Of a stretch of 64,000 nucleotides of DNA, positions 36,226 through 46,300 are shown piece by piece. The notes under the pieces are model-generated. The model had not been told where the DNA came from. It did not search any database and was given only the letters and a program-made list of their open reading frames with translations. The stretch's first letter is position 1, and each line of letters starts with the position of its first letter. Origin of the DNA: Clostridiales bacterium UBA4698 (GTDB taxonomy: Bacteria; Bacillota; Clostridia; TANB77; UBA1234). The position numbers and the translations under genes are program-made. The stretch is from assembly GCA_002404755.1 (NCBI GenBank), contig DHKI01000032.1, forward strand, positions 62,001 to 126,000. The letters run 5' to 3'.

Positions 36226-38856
36226 ATGAGCAAAAAGTATGTATATCTTTTTAGCGAAGGAAATGCTAAAATGAGAGAATTACTTGGTGGTAAAGGAGCA
36301 AACCTTGCAGAAATGACAAATTTAGGTTTACCAGTTCCACAAGGATTTACAATTACTACAGAGGCTTGTACAAAGTATTATGAGGATGGCAGAGAAATCA
36401 ATCCAGAAATCAAAGCCGAAATCACAGAGTACATTTCAAAACTAGAAGAAATCACAGGAAAGAAATTTGGAGACAAAGAAAATCCATTATTAGTATCAGT
36501 TCGTAGTGGTGCTAGAGCATCAATGCCTGGTATGATGGATACAATCTTAAACCTAGGATTAAACGAACAAGTTGTTGAAACACTTGCTGAAAAATCAGGA
36601 AACCCACGTTGGGCTTGGGATTGTTACAGAAGATTTATCCAAATGTATTCTGATGTTGTTATGGAAGTTGGTAAAAAATACTTTGAACAACTTATAGATA
36701 AAATGAAAGCTGAAAAAGGCGTTACACTAGACGTTGAACTTACAGCTGAAGATTTAAAAGAATTAGCTAGCGAATTTAAAGCTGAATATAAAGAAAAGAT
36801 CGGTGAAGAATTCCCTACAGATCCAGTAGCTCAATTATGGGGAGCTATTAAAGCCGTATTTAGATCTTGGGACAACCCTAGAGCTAATGTTTACAGAAGA
36901 GATAATGATATTCCATATTCTTGGGGTACAGCTGTAAACGTTCAAATGATGGCATTTGGTAACATGGGAGATGACTGTGGTACTGGTGTTGCATTTACTC
37001 GTGACCCAGCTACAGGTGAAAAAGGATTATATGGAGAATTCCTTACAAACGCACAAGGTGAAGACGTTGTTGCAGGTGTTCGTACACCAATGAAAATTAC
37101 TGAAATGGAAAACAAGTTCCCAGCTGCATTCGCACAATTTAAAGATGTATGCAAAAAACTAGAAGACCATTACAGAGATATGCAAGATATGGAATTCACA
37201 GTTGAACATGAAAAATTATTTATGTTACAAACAAGAAATGGTAAGAGAACTCCACAAGCTGCTCTTAAGATTGCTTGTGATTTAGTTGATGAAGGAATGA
37301 TATCAGAACAAGAAGCTGTTATGATGATCGATCCTAGAAACTTAGATGCTTTATTACACCCACAATTCGATAGTAAAGCATTAAAGAGTGCTACACCAAT
37401 CGGTAAAGCATTAGGTGCTTCTCCAGGAGCTGCTGCTGGTAAAGTAGTATTCACAGCTGAAGATGCAAAAGCATGGGCTGCTAGAAAAGAAAAAGTAGTT
37501 CTAGTTCGTCTTGAAACATCTCCAGAAGATATCGAAGGAATGAAAGCTTCTCAAGGTATCTTAACAGTTCGTGGTGGTAGAACATCTCACGCAGCAGTTG
37601 TTGCTCGTGGTATGGGTAAATGCTGTGTATCAGGATGCTCAGAAATCATTATGGATGAAGAAAACAAAAAATTCACACTTGGTGGAAAGACATATCATGA
37701 AGGAGATTTAATCTCAATTGATGGTTCTACAGGTTACATATATGATGGATTAATTCCAACAGTTGATGCTGTTATTAGCGGTGACTTTGGAAGAATAATG
37801 GGATGGGCTGATAAATACAGAGTTCTAGAAGTTAGAACAAACGCAGATACACCAAGAGATGCTGAAAAAGCAAAAGAACTTGGTGCACAAGGTATTGGTC
37901 TATGCCGTACAGAGCATATGTTCTTTGAGGGCGACAGAATAGCTGCCATCAGAGAAATGATTTGTTCGGATACAGTTGAACAAAGAAAAGCTGCTCTTGC
38001 AAAATTAGAGCCAATGCAACAAGGTGACTTCGAGAAATTATTCGAAACAATGGACGGATATGAGGTTACAATCAGATTCCTAGATCCACCTCTACATGAG
38101 TTCGTTCCAACAGAAGAAAAAGATATCGAAGCTCTTGCTAAAACACAAGGAAAGACAGTTGAAGAAATCAAAGCAATCATTGCTGGTCTTCACGAGTTTA
38201 ACCCAATGATGGGACACAGAGGATGCCGTCTAGCAGTTACATTCCCTGAAATTGCAGAAATGCAAACAGAGGCTGTTATTAAAGCTGCTATCAATTCTTC
38301 TAAGAAGATTGGTAAAATGATTACTCCAGAAATCATGATCCCACTTGTTGGCGAAGTTAAAGAGTTAAAATATGTTAAAGATGTAGTTTGCGCAACAGCA
38401 GATAAAATAATTGCTGAAGCTGGTGTTGATATGAAGTATCAAGTTGGTACAATGATAGAGATACCAAGAGCTGCTCTTACAGCTGATGAGATTGCTAGAG
38501 AAGCTGAATTCTTCTCATTTGGTACAAACGACTTAACACAAATGACATTCGGATTCTCAAGAGATGATGCCGGTAAATTCTTAGGAGCATACTATGACAA
38601 GAAGATTTATGAGAACGATCCATTTGCTAAAGTTGACCAAGTTGGTGTTGGTAAATTAGTTGAAATGGCAGTTAAATTAGGTAAAGAAACAAGACCTGAT
38701 ATTAAGTTAGGTGTTTGTGGTGAACATGGTGGTGAACCTACATCTGTTGAATTCTTCCACAGAGCTGGTTTAACATACGTTTCTTGCTCACCATTTAGAG
38801 TTCCAGTTGCAAGACTTGCAGCTGCACAAGCTCAAATCAAATATCCAAGAAAGTAA
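36226..38856 (+). CDS. ppdK: Pyruvate, phosphate dikinase
   Basis: An 876-aa enzyme interconverting pyruvate + ATP + Pi and phosphoenolpyruvate + AMP + PPi, typical of anaerobic glycolysis in Clostridia. The N-terminal nucleotide-binding domain starts KYVYLFSEGNAKMRELLGGK with later VSVRSGARASMPGMMDTILN. The swivelling domain carries the phospho-His in GGRTSHAAVVARGMGKCCVS (His near 455). The TIM-barrel PEP domain ends in GVCGEHGGEPTSVEFFHRAG with its catalytic Cys. Length is standard. Codon choice is noticeably optimised (more GTT, GCT, GGT), suggesting high expression. It follows AAGGAGG. Confidence 0.98.
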   Translation: MSKKYVYLFSEGNAKMRELLGGKGANLAEMTNLGLPVPQGFTITTEACTKYYEDGREINPEIKAEITEYISKLEEITGKKFGDKENPLLVSVRSGARASMPGMMDTILNLGLNEQVVETLAEKSGNPRWAWDCYRRFIQMYSDVVMEVGKKYFEQLIDKMKAEKGVTLDVELTAEDLKELASEFKAEYKEKIGEEFPTDPVAQLWGAIKAVFRSWDNPRANVYRRDNDIPYSWGTAVNVQMMAFGNMGDDCGTGVAFTRDPATGEKGLYGEFLTNAQGEDVVAGVRTPMKITEMENKFPAAFAQFKDVCKKLEDHYRDMQDMEFTVEHEKLFMLQTRNGKRTPQAALKIACDLVDEGMISEQEAVMMIDPRNLDALLHPQFDSKALKSATPIGKALGASPGAAAGKVVFTAEDAKAWAARKEKVVLVRLETSPEDIEGMKASQGILTVRGGRTSHAAVVARGMGKCCVSGCSEIIMDEENKKFTLGGKTYHEGDLISIDGSTGYIYDGLIPTVDAVISGDFGRIMGWADKYRVLEVRTNADTPRDAEKAKELGAQGIGLCRTEHMFFEGDRIAAIREMICSDTVEQRKAALAKLEPMQQGDFEKLFETMDGYEVTIRFLDPPLHEFVPTEEKDIEALAKTQGKTVEEIKAIIAGLHEFNPMMGHRGCRLAVTFPEIAEMQTEAVIKAAINSSKKIGKMITPEIMIPLVGEVKELKYVKDVVCATADKIIAEAGVDMKYQVGTMIEIPRAALTADEIAREAEFFSFGTNDLTQMTFGFSRDDAGKFLGAYYDKKIYENDPFAKVDQVGVGKLVEMAVKLGKETRPDIKLGVCGEHGGEPTSVEFFHRAGLTYVSCSPFRVPVARLAAAQAQIKYPRK

Positions 38857-38875
38857 TCATAAAGATTATTCAACA

Positions 38876-38908
38876 AGCCGAGGCTAAGTTATGTAGCCTC
38901 GGCTTTCA
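38876..38908 (+). terminator. Terminator after ppdK
   Basis: AGCCGAGGCTA (38876-38886) pairs with TAGCCTCGGCT (38894-38904) around a 7-nt loop. The stem is very stable but the T tail is short. Confidence 0.7.
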
Positions 38909-38988
38909 GATTGGTTTGAAAAAGATGAGAAATAAAAAGGCATAAATTCGGCATTTTGGGTAAAAATATTTCTAAAGGAGGAATTAAA

Positions 38989-39423
38989 ATGAAAGTTAGA
39001 GATATAATGACTAAAGATGTTGTTTTTGCAAATAAAGACGATTCGGTACTTACCGTCGCAAAACTAATGAAACATCATAATGTTGGAGCTATTCCAATAG
39101 TTGAAAATGCTGAAAAGGTTTTAGGAATGGTAACAGATAGGGATATAGTTTTAAATATGGCAGACTATAATTTTGATCCGGCAAATACTTTTGCACTTAA
39201 GCTTATGACGGATAAGTTATATACTGTAAAACCAGAAGCGGATTTAAGCAGTGCATTGGCATTAATGAAAAAACAACAAATAAGAAGGTTACCGGTCATG
39301 GAAGATAACAAGCTTGTAGGAATGTTGTCAATTGGAGATATTGCAGTACGTTCAGATTACAATATGGAGATGAGTGAAGCGATTTCAGAGATTTCAATGC
39401 CAGATAGACCAGAAAATATATAA
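38989..39423 (+). CDS. CBS-domain pair protein
   Basis: A 144-aa protein made of two CBS domains: MKVRDIMTKDVVFANKDDSV with HHNVGAIPIVENAEKVLGMV, and LMTDKLYTVKPEADLSSALA with IRRLPVMEDNKLVGMLSIGD. Such stand-alone pairs bind adenosine nucleotides and usually sense energy state. ATG 38989 was taken for the AAAGGAGG RBS; an upstream ATG at 38956 lacks one. It stands between ppdK and an AI-2E-family transporter. A weak hairpin follows it. Confidence 0.88.
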   Translation: MKVRDIMTKDVVFANKDDSVLTVAKLMKHHNVGAIPIVENAEKVLGMVTDRDIVLNMADYNFDPANTFALKLMTDKLYTVKPEADLSSALALMKKQQIRRLPVMEDNKLVGMLSIGDIAVRSDYNMEMSEAISEISMPDRPENI

Positions 39424-39430
39424 GCAAGAT

Positions 39431-39457
39431 TGAGGCATGATATTAATTCGTGCCTCA
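39431..39457 (+). other. Hairpin after the CBS gene
   Basis: TGAGGCATGA (39431-39440) pairs with TCGTGCCTCA (39448-39457), with one T-G wobble. It lacks an immediate T run, so its termination strength is uncertain. Confidence 0.5.
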
Positions 39458-39537
39458 TAATTATTTATCTTGCTTTTTTATAGAATATATGCAAAAATAT
39501 AGATAGATTTTGAAAAAAGAAGAGGTGCTTTGTAAAT

Positions 39538-40629
39538 ATGGATAAAAGCAAAAAAATAAGAATTTTAGAAAGAGTAGGAGTATTTTTAGGAACGATACTT
39601 TTACTATATTTGTTAGTTAAATTTGCTACATACTTTATGCCGTTTTTGATAGCAGGAATTATAGCTGTTTTGATAGAACCAGCTATAAAGTTTTGCATGA
39701 ATAAACTAAAAATGAGCAGAAGAGTGAGTTCGATAATAATAGTTGCTTTAACGATTGTGCTATTAATTTTAGCAATTGTATATGGAAGCTTAGGAATAAT
39801 AAAAGAAATAGGCAACCTTTCAAGCAATATAGGACCTGCGATAACGACAACGACAAGGTTTATAGATTCATTGAGTGGCAAAGTTAGCGAGATATATCCA
39901 GATATTCCAGAAAATATATTGATTGCAGTTGAAAGTTCACTTGTTGATTTTGTTGGAAAACTTGGAAATTTGGTTGCAGAAGCTGCTACTAAACTTGTCT
40001 CATTGCTACTTTCGGTTCCAACTATGATAATAAATACCGTAATAACAATTCTTGCACTTATATTTTTCACAAAAGATAGGATTTATGTTATAGATATGAT
40101 GGAACATCATATGCCAAAAAGTTGGATAAAGAAATGTATGGAAGTTGGTACTGAAATTTTTTCAACTATAGGTGGATATATAAGAGTATATGCTAAGATA
40201 TTGCTAATAACATTCGTAGAATTATATATTGCGTTTTTGATAATAAATGCAATTGGTTTCAAAATAGAGTATCCATTATTATTAGCGATAATGATTTCAA
40301 TAGTTGATATTTTGCCAATACTTGGCGTAGGAACAGTACTTATTCCTTGGGCTTTGTGGATGCTTGTAGTTGGTAACTGGGGCCTTGCACTTGCACTTAT
40401 AATCACATATGGTGCAATCTTCTGCATAAGACAATTCTTAGAACCAAAACTAGTAAGTAAGCAATTTGGAATACATCCACTAATCACACTATTTGCAATG
40501 TATGCAGGATATAAATCATCAGGTGTATTTGGACTTATCTTAGGACCAGTTTTACTAATGGTATTAAGATGTGTATTTGCTAAACAAATAGAAAAAGGAC
40601 TATTTAAAGATATGTTCGAAGAAAAATAA
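39538..40629 (+). CDS. AI-2E family transporter (YtvI/PerM-like)
   Basis: A 363-aa integral membrane protein with about eight helices. Two begin the protein (VGVFLGTILLLYLLVKFATY, then MPFLIAGIIAVLIEPAI), followed by a large extracytoplasmic loop (about 105-145) and the conserved C-terminal PxxxG region VDILPILGVGTVLIPWALWM and HPLITLFAMYAGYKSSGVFG. The family includes exporters and proteins associated with sporulation (YtvI); substrate is unknown. It ends with LVLMVLRCVFAKQIEKG-like residues. RBS is GAAGAGGTG. Confidence 0.9.
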   Translation: MDKSKKIRILERVGVFLGTILLLYLLVKFATYFMPFLIAGIIAVLIEPAIKFCMNKLKMSRRVSSIIIVALTIVLLILAIVYGSLGIIKEIGNLSSNIGPAITTTTRFIDSLSGKVSEIYPDIPENILIAVESSLVDFVGKLGNLVAEAATKLVSLLLSVPTMIINTVITILALIFFTKDRIYVIDMMEHHMPKSWIKKCMEVGTEIFSTIGGYIRVYAKILLITFVELYIAFLIINAIGFKIEYPLLLAIMISIVDILPILGVGTVLIPWALWMLVVGNWGLALALIITYGAIFCIRQFLEPKLVSKQFGIHPLITLFAMYAGYKSSGVFGLILGPVLLMVLRCVFAKQIEKGLFKDMFEEK

Positions 40630-40635
40630 TATATG

Positions 40636-40677
40636 AAAACGGAGTAAAAAGTCAAAATACTATTTACTCCGTTTTTC
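40636..40677. terminator. Bidirectional terminator between convergent genes
   Basis: AAAACGGAGTAAA (40636-40648) pairs with TTTACTCCGTTTT (40663-40675). T-rich DNA follows on + and A-rich DNA precedes, serving the + strand transporter and the minus-strand gene. Confidence 0.85.
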
Positions 40678-40678
40678 T

Positions 40679-41150
40679 TTAAAAATTATTTTTAGGTGGA
40701 TATACAGCTGCTTCATTAGGCGTTGTAATCTTTTTGATTTCGAAGACTTCAATTATTGGCATAGGGCCATGGTAATCTTTTAATTTGATTGTTCCTTTGA
40801 TTTCTATCCAAGAGTTGTTTTCAAAATTTTTGATTTCATCAGATTCACATAAAAAACCAACAATTCTATAATCGTTATCTGAAACAATCATATCTCTAGC
40901 TGTTACAAATTGATTTTCTTTAAAATCGTTAACTCTAAAAACATATCCGGTAGAGTGAATTTTTTTACCGTATGTATTTATCTGTGTTATCATGTACATC
41001 TTTTAATATGCTAGTATAGTTACTGTTATTCATGATAATAGTCTTGCTAGCAAAAAGTTTTGCAAAGCATAAGAGCGAAAGTAAAATAATAATTGTAGAT
41101 AAGATAATTATAAAAAGTTTAAAGCTAAATTTTATATTTATAATCTTCAT
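40679..41150 (-). CDS. Membrane-anchored DUF1980/YcgQ-like protein requiring a +1 shift at CGG
   Basis: Frame one (from ATG at 41150) has a membrane segment (residues 9-31) and reads NYTSILKDVHDNTDKYI, then CGG at 40970-40968 and an immediate TAA. Skipping the C gives GGT, and the protein continues KKIHSTGYVFRVNDFKENQF, then VTARDMIVSDNDYRIVGFLC and WIEIKGTIKL to the end at 40679. The joined 156-aa product resembles the C-terminal domain of DUF1980 (TIGR03943-type) proteins: YIGKKI, FVTARDMIV and VGFLC. Those usually consist of a larger membrane protein, so this is a short version. It is the second gene here with a disrupting CGG. Confidence 0.65.
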
Positions 41151-41301
41151 AAAAATATCCCCCAATCCTTAGTAAATCTTATGACTTTTTTGAAAAAATA
41201 TGACAATGTTGTGTGGGGGGCAGATAGATTTTAAGTAGGCTTTTTAAATCTTGATAAGATTTTAGATATGTTATATAATTTATAAGCGAGGAGGCGGTTA
41301 C

Positions 41302-41961
41302 ATGATAGTTGCAATAGATGGTCCTGCAGGGACAGGAAAGGGAACTGTAGCAAAATTAATTTCAGAAAGACTAGACTTCGTATATATAGATACAGGTGCG
41401 ATGTACAGATGTATAACTTTAAAGATGATAAGAGAAAACATCTCATTAGATGAAGAAGAAAAAATAAAGGATTTGCTAGAAAGAACGAAAATAACATTCA
41501 AAAATCTAGATGATAAACAACATGTATATATAGATGGAGAAGATGTTTCGGATTTAATAAGAAAACCTAATGTAAATGAATTAGTTTCACCGGTTTCAGC
41601 AATAAAAATAATAAGAATAAAAATGGTAGAGCTTCAACGCAAATTAGGTGAAGAGGGAAATGTAATAATGGAAGGTAGAGATATAACAACTGTTGTATTT
41701 CCAAATGCTGAAGTAAAAATATATTTAGATGCTAAACTAGAGATAAGAGCAGAAAGAAGATACAAAGAGTTAATCGCAAGAGGTAATGATGTAACATATG
41801 AAGATACATTAGAGAGTATAAGAAAAAGAGATAAAAATGACATGGAAAAAGAAATGGGTGCATTAAAAATCGCAGAAGACGCTGTAGTTATTGATACATC
41901 TAATATGACCATCGAAGAAGTATATGATAAAATAAAAGAAATAATAGAATTAAAAAAGTAA
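41302..41961 (+). CDS. cmk: Cytidylate kinase
   Basis: A 219-aa nucleoside monophosphate kinase for CMP and dCMP. P-loop AIDGPAGTGKGTVAK (residues 4-18), YIDTGAMYR (near 31-39), and MEGRDITTVVFPNAEVKIYL are family signatures, with LID Args in RAERRYKEL. The RBS GAGGAGG precedes ATG. It heads cmk-plsC-scpB as in several Clostridia. Confidence 0.97.
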   Translation: MIVAIDGPAGTGKGTVAKLISERLDFVYIDTGAMYRCITLKMIRENISLDEEEKIKDLLERTKITFKNLDDKQHVYIDGEDVSDLIRKPNVNELVSPVSAIKIIRIKMVELQRKLGEEGNVIMEGRDITTVVFPNAEVKIYLDAKLEIRAERRYKELIARGNDVTYEDTLESIRKRDKNDMEKEMGALKIAEDAVVIDTSNMTIEEVYDKIKEIIELKK

Positions 41962-42089
41962 TATAAGAGATTATGAAAGGAATTTAAATAAGAATGGCGA
42001 CTTACATTTTATAATAAAAGATACATAACTTTCATATCGTATAAATATAGTAAAAACATAATCGCCACAAAAGGGCAAAAGGAGAAAAA

Positions 42090-42680
42090 ATGATTATAAG
42101 GTCAATTGTAAAAGGATTTGCACATATTTGTTTTCATACAATATACAGAACAAAAATAAAAGGAATAGAAAATATACCAAAAGAAGGCAAGGCAGTGCTT
42201 TGCTCTAATCATATACATATGTTTGATTCGGCAGGTATAATAGCTCATGTAAAAAGAATGACATATATAATAGCAAAAGAGGAATTATTTAAAACGAAAT
42301 TTAAAAATTGGTTTATGAGGCAAATGGGAACATTTCCTGTTGCTAGAGGAACTGGTGGAAAAGAAGCAATAGATACTGCAACAGAATACTTAAATCAAGG
42401 CAATCTTTTGCTTATATTCCCTGAGGGCACAAGAAACGGCTTAGCAAAAGGTGTAAAGTTTCAAAAAGGTGCAGCATACATAGCTATACAAAGTAAATCG
42501 CCAGTTATTCCTATAGGTGTTACAGGAACATTCAAACCGTTTTCGAAGATATGTATAAACATAGGCCAGCCTATAGATATAACAGAATATTTAGATGATG
42601 AAAAAGTAGACCCTAGAAAAGTAGTTGCATTAACTAAAAAAATAGAGAGCGAAGTAATAAAGCTAAGAGATGAAAATTAA
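42090..42680 (+). CDS. plsC: 1-acyl-sn-glycerol-3-phosphate acyltransferase
   Basis: A 196-aa acyltransferase for phosphatidic acid synthesis. The catalytic HX4D is in CSNHIHMFDSAG (near 43-54). Motif III FPEGTRNG (near 111-118) and motif IV SPVIPIGVTG follow. The N-terminus is a membrane-associated helix. An inverted TGGCGA/TCGCCA pair (41995-42000 and 42062-42067) brackets the 130-bp leader, which may fold. It probably belongs to the cmk transcription unit. Confidence 0.92.
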   Translation: MIIRSIVKGFAHICFHTIYRTKIKGIENIPKEGKAVLCSNHIHMFDSAGIIAHVKRMTYIIAKEELFKTKFKNWFMRQMGTFPVARGTGGKEAIDTATEYLNQGNLLLIFPEGTRNGLAKGVKFQKGAAYIAIQSKSPVIPIGVTGTFKPFSKICINIGQPIDITEYLDDEKVDPRKVVALTKKIESEVIKLRDEN

Positions 42681-42713
42681 AGAACACAACCATAAATAAA
42701 GAGAGGATTAAAA

Positions 42714-43286
42714 ATGGAAAAAGAAGAATTAGTTGGACTTATCGAAGCATTGCTTTTTGCAAGCGGAAAGATGGTAAATATAAAAGTTTTATGTGATGTG
42801 ACAGGATGCGAAAAAGAAGAGGTCTTAGAAGCACTTAGCACATTAAAACAAAATTTAATAGAAAGAAAAAGCGGAATACAATTATTAGAAGTAAAAGAAT
42901 CATATCAGCTTGCAACACTTGAAAAATACTATACATATATTTGTACAATGCTAGATAATAGGCCAAAGCCAAACTTGTCGCAAGCTGCTTTTGAGGTATT
43001 ATCAATAGTTGCATATAATCAAAATGTAACAAGGGCTGAAATGGAAAAAATAAGAGGAGTTTCATCGGATAGTGCATTAAACAAACTGTTAGAATACAAC
43101 CTAGTTGAAGAGGCAGGAAAAATGGATGCACCAGGAAGACCGATGATGTACAGAACAACCGATGAATTCTTAAAAATGTTTGGGTATAATTCTATAAAAG
43201 ACTTGCCAGAACTACCAAAGCTTAAAGAAGAAGTTGATGAGCAAATGAAAATCGAAGAAGAGTTATCTACAGAAGAAAATGCTTAA
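42714..43286 (+). CDS. scpB: Segregation and condensation protein B
   Basis: A 190-aa winged-helix protein of the SMC-ScpAB complex: EELVGLIEALLFASGKMVNI, then LSQAAFEVLSIVAYNQNVTR and EMEKIRGVSSDSALNKLLEY, and DAPGRPMMYRTTDEFLKMFG. It helps in chromosome compaction. scpA is not adjacent, unlike in Bacillus. The acidic C-terminus is normal. RBS is AGAGAGG. Confidence 0.93.
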   Translation: MEKEELVGLIEALLFASGKMVNIKVLCDVTGCEKEEVLEALSTLKQNLIERKSGIQLLEVKESYQLATLEKYYTYICTMLDNRPKPNLSQAAFEVLSIVAYNQNVTRAEMEKIRGVSSDSALNKLLEYNLVEEAGKMDAPGRPMMYRTTDEFLKMFGYNSIKDLPELPKLKEEVDEQMKIEEELSTEENA

Positions 43287-43305
43287 AACTAAGGAGGAAC
43301 AATAA

Positions 43306-46300
43306 TTGAAAATAATTTATGGACGCAGTGGATGTGGTAAAACATACTTTGCAATGAATGAGATAAAAGAAAATATAAAAGGGGCTTATGAGTGCCCCTT
43401 ACTTTACATTGTGCCAGAACAATTTTCACTTACAGCTGAGGTTGACCTTTCAAAGATAATTGGCAGAGGTGGAATTATAAAAGCGGAGGTCGTTACATTT
43501 AAAAGATTGTGTCATCGAATATATAATGAACATGGCTTTAAAAAAGATACACTAGATACGGCAGCTAAAACAATGTTACTTTATTATATAATGAGCAAAA
43601 ATGAAAATAAGCTAAAAGTTCTTAATGGTGTTTCTAAAAATTTAGGATTAGTTACAACTGTGAGTGATATGATTTCAGAGTTTAAGAGATATAATGTAAC
43701 ACCAGAAATATTAAAAAGCTTTACACCAAAAAGCGAATACTTAAAAATGAAACTAGATGACTTGATTTTTATATATGAAGCTTTCAAAGAAAAAAATCAA
43801 GGAAGTTACATGGATAAAGATGATGAATATACAAAAATGTCAGAGCTTATAAAGAATTCAGAGATAGTAAAAGGTGCTAAGATATGGATAGATGGCTTCG
43901 ATGGATTTACACCACAAGAATTAAATATAATAAACGAATTAGAAAAAGTGGCAGATGTTTCTATACTTCTTACATTAGATGATTCGGATAACAACATGTT
44001 TTTACTAAACAAAAAAACATATCAAAAATTGTCAAAGGAAAATAATGTAGAACCGATATATTTAAATGAGCAAAAGAGATTTAATAATATAGAATTAAAA
44101 CATTTAGAAGAAAACTATAATTCGACATTTATAAAAAAATACGAAGAGAAAACAAAAAACATAGATATACGAATAGAAAAAAATCCATATGAGGAAATAG
44201 AAAATATCGCTATAAAGATTTTAGAAAAAGTAAGAGATGAAAACTTAAGATATGAGAATATAGCTATAGTTACAAGAAACATAGATAGTTATAAAAACAA
44301 TTTCAAGATGATTTTTACTAAGTACAACATTCCATACTTCTTTGATGATAAGCATGAGCTTTCAGCACAGCCTCTTATAACATTAGTGTCTATGCTTTTA
44401 GATATATGTACAAGCAATTACTCATATGAATCAATCTTTAATTATCTAAAAACAGGACTTACAAATGTAGAAGATGTAAACGATATAGATAGATTAGAAA
44501 ATTATGTGCTAGAATGGGGTATAAAGGGCAATACATGGCTTAAAGAATGGACATTTGGTAAATCGGACTTAGAAAAAATAAATCAAATAAGAAGACAAGT
44601 AATAGAGCCAATCGTAGAATTTAAAAATAAATTCTCGAAACAGAAAAAAGTATCTGAAATAGCAAGAGAGCTATATAACTTCCTTATAGAAATAAGAGCA
44701 TATGAAAATATACAAAACAAAATAAAAGAGTTAAAAGAAAAAGAAAATCCAACCGAAACCGAAATAGAGATAACAAACACATACATACAAGTATGGAACA
44801 TATTTATAAAGTTATTAGATGAAATTGTAATGGTACTTGGCGAAGAAGTAGTTTCATTCGATAGATTTAAAAATATATTAAAACAAGGAATAATGCAAAA
44901 TCAAATAGGAATACTTCCAACAACTAGAGACCATGTTGTGATAGGAGATGTTAGCAGGACTAGAAATTCAAATATAAAGGTCTTATTCGTAATAGGCTTA
45001 AATGATGGCGTTTTTCCAATGCCATATAATGATGAGGGATTTATAAACGATAACGAAAGAAACGAATTATTAGATGGCGGAGTCGAAATCGCAAAGGATA
45101 CAAAAATGCTTTTACTAGAAGAAAATTTTAATATCTATAAAGTATTAACAACACCGACAGATGAACTTCATCTATCGTATCCAATATCAGATACAGATGG
45201 AAAAGCACTTAGACCATCAGAAGTAATAAATAGCTTGAAAAGGATATTCCCTAATATAAAAATCAGTAGTGATGTAATAGCAAAAGAAACATTAAAAGAA
45301 AAGGTAAATACGATAAATTCGACGGTGCCAAACTTGTTAAATGATATAAGAGAAGAACTAGATGGCGAAAGTAAATCAGAAGAATGGAAGAAAATATATC
45401 TATGGTTTGCCGAAAATCAGAAAGAAAGAATTTCATATATTGAAGAGGGACTAAATTATAAAAACACAATAGAGTATATAAGCAAAGAAAGTGCAAATAA
45501 GTTATATGGAAACGAAATGAATACAAGTGTATCAAAACTAGAGACATACGCTAATTGCCCTTTTAAATATTACTTGCAGTATGGATTAAATGCAAAAGAA
45601 AGAAAAGTATATAAGCTAGATACACCAGATGTGGGAATATTTTTGCACGAAATAATTGAAAGATTTTCAAAATACTTATTAGAAAGAAATATAAGTTTTA
45701 GAGATATAGAAAAAGAAAAAAGCGATGAAATAGTATCAAACATCGTAGATGATGTTTTGCTGGATTTTAAATCTAATATAATGACAAGCACTAATAAAAT
45801 GAAACAACTTAGCTTAAAGCTAAAGAAACTTATAAAAAGAGTAATCTGGACAATAGTATTGCAAATAAAAGAAAGCGACTTTGAAGTCGTAGCAAGCGAG
45901 TTAGAGTTTGGAAAGGGTAAAAAAGTAAATGCCATAGAAATAGAATTAGAAAACGGGCAAAAAGTATTGCTAAGTGGAAAGATAGATAGAGTGGATATAG
46001 CAAAAACTGAAGAGGGAAAATACATAAGAATAATAGATTACAAATCATATAGCAAGGAAATGAAACTATTTAATGTATATTCGGGGCTAGAAGTACAGCT
46101 TATAACATACATGGATGCAGTGGACGAGCTTGAAGCAATGCCAGGAGGAATCTTATATCTAAAGTTAGATGATCCGATGATAAAAACATCAAAAAACATT
46201 GGAGATGAAGAAATAGAAGAACAAATAAGAAAATCATTAAGAATGAACGGAATGATAGTAGCAAACACAAGACTAATAAAAGCAATGGATACAGAAATGA

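Noticed and set aside
41995..42067. TGGCGA/TCGCCA arms before plsC as a riboswitch
   Set aside because: Only six pairs around a 60-nt loop and no known riboswitch core; mentioned with plsC only.
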